NCBI GenBank assembly: GCA_009782215.1
Contig: WRKO01000017.1
Span: 1 to 54,187, forward strand
Reading direction: 5' to 3'
DNA length: 54,187 nt
Source: Oscillospiraceae bacterium
GTDB taxonomy: Bacteria > Bacillota > Clostridia > Oscillospirales > UBA929
Positions 48,642 to 54,187 of this stretch are shown here, in pieces (positions within the stretch are counted from its first letter, which is position 1; each line of letters begins with the position of its first letter). Under the pieces are notes generated by a model that ran no database searches, was not told the DNA's origin, and saw nothing but the letters and a program-made list of their open reading frames with translations. A program made the position numbers and the translations under genes.

Positions 48642-49808
48642 TCACCGCCTGAAAAACCAATCGGCCAAGTCCTTGCCGCTGCCGAAAAACCGTCCCCGCG
48701 CCCCGCAGGCTTCGCTGAAGGCTTTTGCTTCGTCGGCGGACTGCGGGTTTTGGCTGTCGTAGAGGATAAACGGCACCGGCTCGGCGGTGTGCGTCCGCAG
48801 CGCAACGGGGGTTCTGTGGTCGGGCATCACCAGCGCGCGGTACGGCTCGCCGGAACCCGCCAAATAGTCCGCGACCGGCTTAAACACCTTTTCGTCTATC
48901 CATTCAAGGGATTGCAGCTTGCCCTCCAAGTCCCCGGTGTGGGAGCATTCGTCGGGCGCCTCGACGTGGATAAACACGAAGTCCGCGCCGCGCTTGAAGG
49001 CCTCAATCGCGCCCGCCGCCTTGCCCTCGTAGCTGGTATGCAGCGTCCCGGTCGCGCCGGGGATATGCGGGCAGTCCAGCCCGGCGCAGCGCCCGATGCC
49101 TTTGAGCAGATTGACCGCGGCCACCATGCTGCCCGTCACGCCGTACCGTTCGGCAAGGGAGGGGAGGGTCAGCCTTTTGCCCTGTCCCCAAATCCATATG
49201 GCGTTGGCCCGCCGCCCCTTGAGAATTTTCGCGCTTTGAGCCATCAAGCGGCGCACCTCGGCGTCGTCCGGCAGATAATCGCCCGCGCGCCGTCCCAGTA
49301 TGTCATGCGGCGGCGTCATTTTGCAGCGTACGTCAAGACGGTCGGTAATCAGCAGGCAGCGGTAGCTCACGCCGGGGTAAAACCGCAGCCCGTCCCCGCC
49401 CAGTTCTCTGTCAATCATCCTGATAATTTCCCCGGCCTCCGCGTCGCCGATTTCTCCCGCGCTGTGATCCTTGACCGTCATATCCTCAAACGCGCCGCTC
49501 CCCTCCAGCGTAACCAGACTGGCGCGGAACGCCACGTCGTTTTCAGCCATCGGCAAGCCCATTGCCGCGGCTTCCAGCGGAGCGCGCCCGGTGAGGCAAA
49601 CGGCGGGGTCGTACCCTAAGATGGAGAGGTTGGCCGCGTCGCTCCCCGGCTCAACCCCGTCCGGGATGGTTTTCACAAGCCCGGTCTCGCTCACCTTCGC
49701 CAGCGCGTTGATATGCGTCAGCCGCGCGGCCTCAAGCGGCGTCCTCCCGCCGAGAGCGGCGGCGGGCCTGTCGGCGCAGCCGTCGGGAACAAGGATAAAG
49801 TGTTTCAT
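48642..49808 (-). CDS. apgM: Cofactor-independent phosphoglycerate mutase, archaeal type
   Basis: 388-aa alkaline-phosphatase-superfamily enzyme interconverting 3- and 2-phosphoglycerate. FILVPDGCADRP (metal site), EPGSDAANLSILGYDP (Ser nucleophile), TGRAPLEAAAMGL, FVFIHVEAPDECSH and VMPDHRTPVALRTH are typical of ApgM, unrelated to the GpmI length class (about 510 aa). ATG 49808 is used. It converges with the diguanylate cyclase gene and follows whiA by 30 bp. Confidence 0.94.
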   Translation of the reverse strand: MKHFILVPDGCADRPAAALGGRTPLEAARLTHINALAKVSETGLVKTIPDGVEPGSDAANLSILGYDPAVCLTGRAPLEAAAMGLPMAENDVAFRASLVTLEGSGAFEDMTVKDHSAGEIGDAEAGEIIRMIDRELGGDGLRFYPGVSYRCLLITDRLDVRCKMTPPHDILGRRAGDYLPDDAEVRRLMAQSAKILKGRRANAIWIWGQGKRLTLPSLAERYGVTGSMVAAVNLLKGIGRCAGLDCPHIPGATGTLHTSYEGKAAGAIEAFKRGADFVFIHVEAPDECSHTGDLEGKLQSLEWIDEKVFKPVADYLAGSGEPYRALVMPDHRTPVALRTHTAEPVPFILYDSQNPQSADEAKAFSEACGARGRFFGSGKDLADWFFRR

Positions 49809-49838
49809 AGCATCAGCTTCCTTTGCAGCATTTACGGT

Positions 49839-50744
49839 TTACCGTCTCCCGCCGGGGGCGGGAAGGCTTTGCTCTATTTTTCGCAGCCTGTGGTTGAGAC
49901 AGCTTTTGCTGATTCCGAGCCGCTCCGCGAGCTGGGCCAAACTGTCCTCCGGGTGGGCCATCCTCGCCCGCGCGGTCTCCGCCAGCGCTTCGGGGAGCCT
50001 GTCTATCCGCCCCGAGCGCTCCAACTGCGCGATTACCCCCTTCAAGCGTTCGGAGGCGGCGATGGTCTTGTCAAGGTTGGCGGTGTCGCAGTTGACGCGG
50101 CGGTTGACGCTGTTGCGGATGCCCTTTTCCAGCTTCGCCTGCATAACGGTCATCGCGGCGACCGGCGCGCCGATCAAGACCAAAAAATCCTCAATCATCT
50201 CCGATGATTTCAGCGCCAGCACCTGAACGCCGCCCCGCTCCCCCGGCACGGCGTCAAGCCCGCTCTCGCGCAGCAGGGCAAGCAGCTCGCGCGCCAAAAC
50301 GCGGCGGGGGGTGACAAGCTCCAGCAGGTATTTCTTCTCCGGGTCGGTCGCCGTGCCGCCCGCGCAGAACGCGCCGCGCCAAAACGCCGCCAGACAGCAT
50401 TCGTCCTCCAGCACGGCGTTGTTCAGATGGAGGACGGTGTCGTCGCCCGCGCCGTAGCCGTAAGCGGCGCGTATTTTGCCAATCTCACCGCAATCGGTGA
50501 GGGAAAACAGCCATTTGCCCCTGTTTTCCGGGGGACGGGGCGGGGCGGGGCGAACCCCGGACGCCGCCTCGAACAGCAACGGCAGCCGTTCGGCAAAGGC
50601 CGCGTGGGAGGTCAAAATCCGTATCTCACCGGCGCGGAAGGTATTGCCCAGCAGAAGCACGCCGTAGCATTCCGCGCCCGCGCAGCACCCGCGCCCGACC
50701 GGAATACGGCTCAGCTCGCCCTTTACCGCCGCGCTGAAGCTCAC
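49839..50744 (-). CDS. whiA: WhiA-family DNA-binding regulator
   Basis: 301-aa protein with a degenerate LAGLIDADG-type N-terminal half (SFSAAVKGELSRI, CYGVLLLGN, YLLELVTPRR) and a C-terminal helix-turn-helix (LAQLAERLGISKSCLNHRLRKI). WhiA affects sporulation in Streptomyces and division or chromosome segregation in Bacillus. I chose GTG 50744 to give the family start MSFSAAVKGEL; TTG 50747 is 8 nt from GAGAGG and equally possible. It lies between prfB and apgM. Confidence 0.93.
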   Translation of the reverse strand: MSFSAAVKGELSRIPVGRGCCAGAECYGVLLLGNTFRAGEIRILTSHAAFAERLPLLFEAASGVRPAPPRPPENRGKWLFSLTDCGEIGKIRAAYGYGAGDDTVLHLNNAVLEDECCLAAFWRGAFCAGGTATDPEKKYLLELVTPRRVLARELLALLRESGLDAVPGERGGVQVLALKSSEMIEDFLVLIGAPVAAMTVMQAKLEKGIRNSVNRRVNCDTANLDKTIAASERLKGVIAQLERSGRIDRLPEALAETARARMAHPEDSLAQLAERLGISKSCLNHRLRKIEQSLPAPGGRR

Positions 50745-50766
50745 CAACCCCGCCACCTCTCATTCC

Positions 50767-51894
50767 TTACGATCCGCTTGCCGCCCACCGCCCCGTCGCC
50801 GAGCTGGTTAGGAAAGCCGAGACAAACCCGTCCAGCCTGCCGTCCATCACGGCGCTGATGTTGCCGTCCTCAAACCCGGTGCGGTGGTCTTTCGCCAGCG
50901 TATACGGCATGAACACATACGAGCGTATCTGGCTGCCCCACTCGATGGCGCGCTGCACGCCCTTGATGCCCGCCAGCTCGTTTTCAAACGCCTCTTCCTT
51001 TAGCTTGAGCAGCCGCGCCTTCAGCATACGCATCGCCACGTCGCGGTTTTGATGCTGGCTGCGCTCGTTTTGGCAGGCCACCACAATCCCCGTGGGGACG
51101 TGCTGGATGCGGATGGCGCTCTCGGTTTTGTTGACGTGCTGGCCGCCCGCGCCGCCGGAACGGAATGTGTCTATCTTCAAATCCTCGTCCCTTATCTCCA
51201 CCTCGCCGTCCAGCGCCATGTCGGGCTGCACCTCCACCGCGGCGAACGACGTGTGCCGCCGGCCGGACGCGTCGAACGGGGAGATGCGCACAAGGCGGTG
51301 GACGCCATGCTCGCCCTTCATAAACCCATAGGCGTTGTCGCCCTCTATCAGCAGCGACGCGCTCTTCAGCCCTGCCTCGTCCCCATCCAAAAAGTCCAGC
51401 GTCTTGCAGCCGAAGCCGTGCCGCTCCGCCCAGCGCGTGTACATCCGCGTCAGCATCTGCACCCAGTCCTGCGCCTCCGTGCCGCCCGCCCCGGCGTGCA
51501 GGGAGATAATCGCCGCCGAGCCGTCGTACCGCCCCGTCAGCAGGGTGGACAGCCGCTCCGATGAAATTTTCTCCTCCAGCGCCGCGTAGCCCCGCTCCAC
51601 TTCCTCCAGCAGCGAGCCGTCGCCCTCCTCCAGCGCCATTTCGCAGAGGGTGAACAAATCCTCCCGCGCCGCGCACAGCCCCGCGTGACGCCCGATGACG
51701 TTCTCAAGCTGCCGTATCTTCTTCTGCGCCGCCTGCGAACGCTCAAGGTCGTTCCAATACCCGTCCTCCATCGTCTCCGCGTTCAGCCCCGCCAGCTCCT
51801 CCCGCGCCGCCGCAAGCCCCAGCCCCCGCTCAAGCTCCTCCAAACGCGGAAGCAGGGCCGCCAGCCTCTGCTTATATTCCTCGTACTGTATCAC
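50767..51894 (-). CDS. prfB: Peptide chain release factor 2, without programmed frameshift
   Basis: 375-aa RF2 that ends translation at UGA and UAA. It carries the RF2-type SPF tripeptide (VRISPFDASGRRH) and the catalytic GGQ in SGGAGGQHVNKTES. The usual in-frame UGA near codon 25 is absent; the frame runs continuously from start to end. GTG 51894 is 8 nt after GAGAGG and gives the expected MIQYEEYKQRL; ATG 51921 lacks a good site. whiA follows 22 bp later. Confidence 0.95.
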   Translation of the reverse strand: MIQYEEYKQRLAALLPRLEELERGLGLAAAREELAGLNAETMEDGYWNDLERSQAAQKKIRQLENVIGRHAGLCAAREDLFTLCEMALEEGDGSLLEEVERGYAALEEKISSERLSTLLTGRYDGSAAIISLHAGAGGTEAQDWVQMLTRMYTRWAERHGFGCKTLDFLDGDEAGLKSASLLIEGDNAYGFMKGEHGVHRLVRISPFDASGRRHTSFAAVEVQPDMALDGEVEIRDEDLKIDTFRSGGAGGQHVNKTESAIRIQHVPTGIVVACQNERSQHQNRDVAMRMLKARLLKLKEEAFENELAGIKGVQRAIEWGSQIRSYVFMPYTLAKDHRTGFEDGNISAVMDGRLDGFVSAFLTSSATGRWAASGS

Positions 51895-51956
51895 CCGGCT
51901 AACCTCTCTTTTCCCCTTCATACGCCCCGCCGCGAAATCCGAGACGCCGTAATGCT

Positions 51957-51986
51957 ACGATACCACACCACACGCCCAAATGTCAA
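51957..51986 (-). promoter_or_regulatory. Promoter of prfB
   Basis: Minus strand: TTGACA (51981-51986), an 18-bp spacer and TATCGT (51957-51962). The remaining gap to 52148 is AT-rich with no supported gene. Confidence 0.65.
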
Positions 51987-52149
51987 CAACCACTTGCGTC
52001 TCACCCCCCTCTACCACCCCAAAAACCGAACAAATAGAGCAGGAATCGACGTGTTCGTACTCCCGCAACGGTTACGGCGATTTTTCATACGAACTAATGT
52101 ACTAAATAGTAACGAATATGTTACCTTTCACACATTTTGATTTCGGTTG

Positions 52150-52158
52150 TGCTATGCT
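52150..52158 (+). promoter_or_regulatory. Extended -10 promoter of the surface-protein gene
   Basis: TGCTATGCT (TG 52150-52151, TATGCT 52153-52158) lies 46 bp before ATG 52205. No good -35 is visible. Confidence 0.5.
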
Positions 52159-52204
52159 AAAAACATCAAGGGCCACGGCCCGAATTAAAAAGGAGGTACT
52201 CCCA

Positions 52205-54031
52205 ATGAAGGAGACCAAAAAAAGTCAAAACGCACAACCCCACCTCAGCGAGCAAATTTCCAATCTCAGCATCGCGACCCAAAATAATCCGAAAGGAGAA
52301 AGAACCATGAAAAGCCAAAGCGAGCAAAATTCCATCCTCAGCATCGCGGCCACAAAAAATAATTTGAAAGGAGCAAAAACCATGAAAACCAGAAACCACT
52401 CTCTCAGACGCGTGTTCGCGTCCGCGCTGGCCGTCACGACGGCTGCCGCCATCGTCATCGCCGGCACCTACGGCTGGTCGGCAATTTCGCAAATCGCAAA
52501 AGGCACCGCAGACGGAACCACCCAAAACGGAGGTGGCGAAACCCAAACCGGCCCGGGTGGCCGCTTGCACTTCGACTTCGACCGCGAATCCGGCGCCGCC
52601 GAAGTCTACGCCGAAAACTTCGGCACCGAACCTCTCTTCGTTCGCGCTCGTCTCAACGTGACCACCGACCTCGACCCCAGCGAAGTCACCTACTCCTACG
52701 GCGGAAGCAAAATCTTCATGCCCACCTTCCTCAAAGACAGCACCAAGCTCTACTCCGACGTCTCCGGCGACGCCATTGACCCTCTGCGTGAGGACGCACC
52801 TGTTCCCGAGTTCCCCGACTACACCGAAAACGAAACGAAAACCGAAACCGCTTACTACACCGACCAAACGAACGCCCTCGCGACCCACAAAGCCAAGTCC
52901 ACCCTGACCGGAGCGGCCCCCATCGCAATCGCTGACTGGGACGGCGACCCCGCTGACCGCTGGTTCATCGACGCGGACGGCTGGTACTATTGGGGAGCGC
53001 CCCTCGAAGCCGGCGAAGCGACCTCGCTGCTGCTCAACGCCATTGAGTTCAAAGCTGACCGCGATGATTGGGAATTTGTCATCCTGCCGGAAGCGGAGTT
53101 CGTTGACATTGACGACATCGGCAGCTTCACCGGAACCTCCGACGAAGCCGACGAGTTGCTGGCCGTCTTCGCCCCCGAACCCGAACCGGCTCCGATTGTA
53201 CGCGGCGACAGCAGGATACTGCGCGCGATAGGGACTACGGGCGACGAAACAACCAACTTCTGGCCCGCGAACGGCGAAAACAGCATCATCCTCAGAAGAC
53301 AAGTGCTTACCATCTCAGTCGTTAACTACATCCCCGCCAACTTAGAAACCAACCCCATCTATCTACATTCCTGGGACGTCTCGGAAGCGCGCGACTACTC
53401 GGTCATGGCATGGTACATCCTTGCCGTAGGCGAAACCAACGAACAAGGCGAGCCGATGTACGACCTCTTCCTCGGCGCCGAAGGCACGGTAAAGACAGGT
53501 ACGAACGTGAGCCGTTTGTTCGGAAGATTCACCAATGCCACAACGATTGACGTACCGTGTTTAGACACCTCCAACGCGACCGATATGCGGTCAATGTTCG
53601 CCAGCACAGCCGCCCTCGTAAGCCTTGATTTGAGCAGCTTCGACACCTCGAACGTGACCCGTATGGATGATATGTTCTACGGCACAGGCCTCATAAGCCT
53701 TGACTTGAGCGGCTGGAAGACCTCGAAGGTGACACATATGTTCCAGATGTTCATCAACGCAAACAAACTCACCTACCTTGATCTGAGCAGCTTTGACATT
53801 CCGAAATTGGTCACTACGCAAAATATGTTCTCCAACACAAGCAGTCTCAAAACCCTTGACATGAGCAACGCCGACTTCAGCAATGTTATGAATTCGACCA
53901 ACATGTTCAACAACAGCGGGCTGCGCACCACCCCAGGCACGATGATTGTAAAAGACCAAACGGCGAAGACGTTCATCGAAGGCATCGCCAGCGGCGGCCG
54001 CCCGTACACCGTAGAGATTGCGACGCCGTAA
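52205..54031 (+). CDS. Secreted BspA/DUF285-repeat surface protein
   Basis: 608 aa from ATG 52205 (AAAAAGGAGG upstream). A second and third ATG with their own ribosome sites lie in frame at 52307 and 52382. The 52382 start gives a normal signal or anchor sequence (RRVFASALAVTTAAAIVIAG), so it may be the real start (549 aa). The middle part (GRLHFDFDRESGAAEVYAEN ... WEFVILPEAEF) resembles TasA/camelysin-like secreted beta domains. The C-terminus has about four DUF285 units of about 24 residues (TDMRSMFAS, LDLSSFDTSNVTRMDDMF, LDLSGWKTSKVTHMFQMF). No LPxTG is present. Probably a surface or matrix adhesin. Confidence 0.85.
   Translation: MKETKKSQNAQPHLSEQISNLSIATQNNPKGERTMKSQSEQNSILSIAATKNNLKGAKTMKTRNHSLRRVFASALAVTTAAAIVIAGTYGWSAISQIAKGTADGTTQNGGGETQTGPGGRLHFDFDRESGAAEVYAENFGTEPLFVRARLNVTTDLDPSEVTYSYGGSKIFMPTFLKDSTKLYSDVSGDAIDPLREDAPVPEFPDYTENETKTETAYYTDQTNALATHKAKSTLTGAAPIAIADWDGDPADRWFIDADGWYYWGAPLEAGEATSLLLNAIEFKADRDDWEFVILPEAEFVDIDDIGSFTGTSDEADELLAVFAPEPEPAPIVRGDSRILRAIGTTGDETTNFWPANGENSIILRRQVLTISVVNYIPANLETNPIYLHSWDVSEARDYSVMAWYILAVGETNEQGEPMYDLFLGAEGTVKTGTNVSRLFGRFTNATTIDVPCLDTSNATDMRSMFASTAALVSLDLSSFDTSNVTRMDDMFYGTGLISLDLSGWKTSKVTHMFQMFINANKLTYLDLSSFDIPKLVTTQNMFSNTSSLKTLDMSNADFSNVMNSTNMFNNSGLRTTPGTMIVKDQTAKTFIEGIASGGRPYTVEIATP
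52248..52390 (+). repeat. Tandem duplication carrying ribosome site and start codon
   Basis: Unit 1 (52248-52315) and unit 2 (52320-52390) are imperfect copies. Each holds CTCAGCATCGCG, an AAAGGAG site and an ATGAAAA start. Translated, they read LSIATQNNPKGERTMK and LSIAATKNNLKGAKTMK. The KGE/KGA residues are the ribosome sites read as codons, so a 5' leader was duplicated into the coding frame. Confidence 0.8.
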
Positions 54032-54064
54032 CCCGCGAAACCACCCCGGCGTCTGCGGACGCCA

Positions 54065-54080
54065 CCCCTCCAAGGAGGGG
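54065..54080 (+). other. Short GC hairpin after the surface-protein gene
   Basis: CCCCTCC / GGAGGGG stem (7 bp) with a two-base loop, and no U-run. It may protect the mRNA end. Confidence 0.4.
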
Positions 54081-54153
54081 AATAGGAAAGGAGTTGATGC
54101 CACGCAGCACGTCCAACGAATGCGGAAGGAGTGAGCGTCATCAAGAAAGAGTG

Positions 54154-54178
54154 AAGCCCCTGCCAACGGCGGGGGCTT
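54154..54178 (+). terminator. Terminator near the right edge
   Basis: 11-bp stem (54154-54164 with 54168-54178, one G.T pair), AAC loop, followed by CGGGTTTTG. It probably ends the surface-protein transcript. Confidence 0.7.
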
Positions 54179-54187
54179 CGGGTTTTG

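Noticed and set aside
51820..51894. Programmed +1 frameshift site in prfB
   Set aside because: No in-frame UGA is present; the frame is continuous from the start to the end.
52118..52204. ATG 52118 as the start of the surface-protein gene
   Set aside because: It lies upstream of the likely -10 element and has no ribosome site; ATG 52205 has a strong one.
1..54187. tRNA or rRNA genes, IS elements, integrases, prophage genes
   Set aside because: None could be recognised on either strand.

Overview
The window looks like chromosome from a GC-rich, endospore-forming member of the Clostridia. Sporulation and Gram-positive markers (SpoVB-like flippase, YabP, YabQ, DivIC, WhiA), a HemZ-type radical SAM enzyme, the order glmU(C-terminal domain)-pth-mfd, the rpmG-secE-nusG-rplK-rplA block and a dnaE-pfkA pair all fit this. 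Strong Shine-Dalgarno sequences, frequent TTG/GTG starts and many extended -10 promoters (TGnTATAAT-like) also fit. I cannot name a genus from sequence alone.

Layout. 1-0.8 kb: 3' end of a chemoreceptor gene. 0.98-1.6 kb: an NpmA/KamB-like 16S rRNA A1408 methyltransferase, facing a tiny convergent gene. 1.9-11.2 kb (+): malQ, an AT-richer restriction-modification pair, comM/yifB, a stand-alone GlmU acetyltransferase domain, pth and mfd. 11.3-13.8 kb: a DUF2225 protein, KDPG aldolase and a KDG-kinase-like sugar kinase. 14.1-20.4 kb: recJ, rel, hemZ and a uridine-kinase-like gene. 20.4-21.9 kb: a cassette region holding a small membrane protein, a Cys-rich repeat protein and a HEPN/MNT toxin-antitoxin pair. 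21.9-29.2 kb: punA, a QueG-like Fe-S protein, mtaD, a spoVB-like gene, mazG, hup, rqcP, yabP, yabQ, divIC and an S1-domain gene. 29.2-31.5 kb: transcription/translation block. 31.5-37.3 kb: accessory genes, including an AAC(6')-type aminoglycoside acetyltransferase and a divergent thymidylate-synthase-fold enzyme. 37.4-46.4 kb (- strand): yefM/yoeB-like toxin-antitoxin, lysC, a HEPN remnant with an MNT gene, hom, uxuA, pfkA and dnaE. 46.5-48.6 kb (+): a PAS-GGDEF diguanylate cyclase with a long structured leader. 48.6-51.9 kb (-): apgM, whiA and prfB. 52.2-54.0 kb (+): a secreted BspA/DUF285 repeat protein.

How genes fit together. uxuA makes 2-keto-3-deoxygluconate, the kinase phosphorylates it and the aldolase cleaves it, so a hexuronate branch is split between two places in the window. 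lysC and hom cover the aspartate pathway up to homoserine. Two genes with aminoglycoside-resistance signatures (A1408 methyltransferase and AAC(6')) lie 34 kb apart.

The most unusual signal is a pattern shared by three loci. Downstream of the uridine-kinase-like gene, of lysC and of hom, a short cargo is followed by a second, direct-orientation copy of the last 38-50 bp of that housekeeping gene, stop codon included. Two of the three cargos are toxin-antitoxin genes (one partly decayed). The third lies directly beside an intact HEPN/MNT pair. No integrase or transposase is visible anywhere in the window. This looks like repeated insertion of small cassettes at gene 3' ends, by a mechanism I cannot identify from the sequence.
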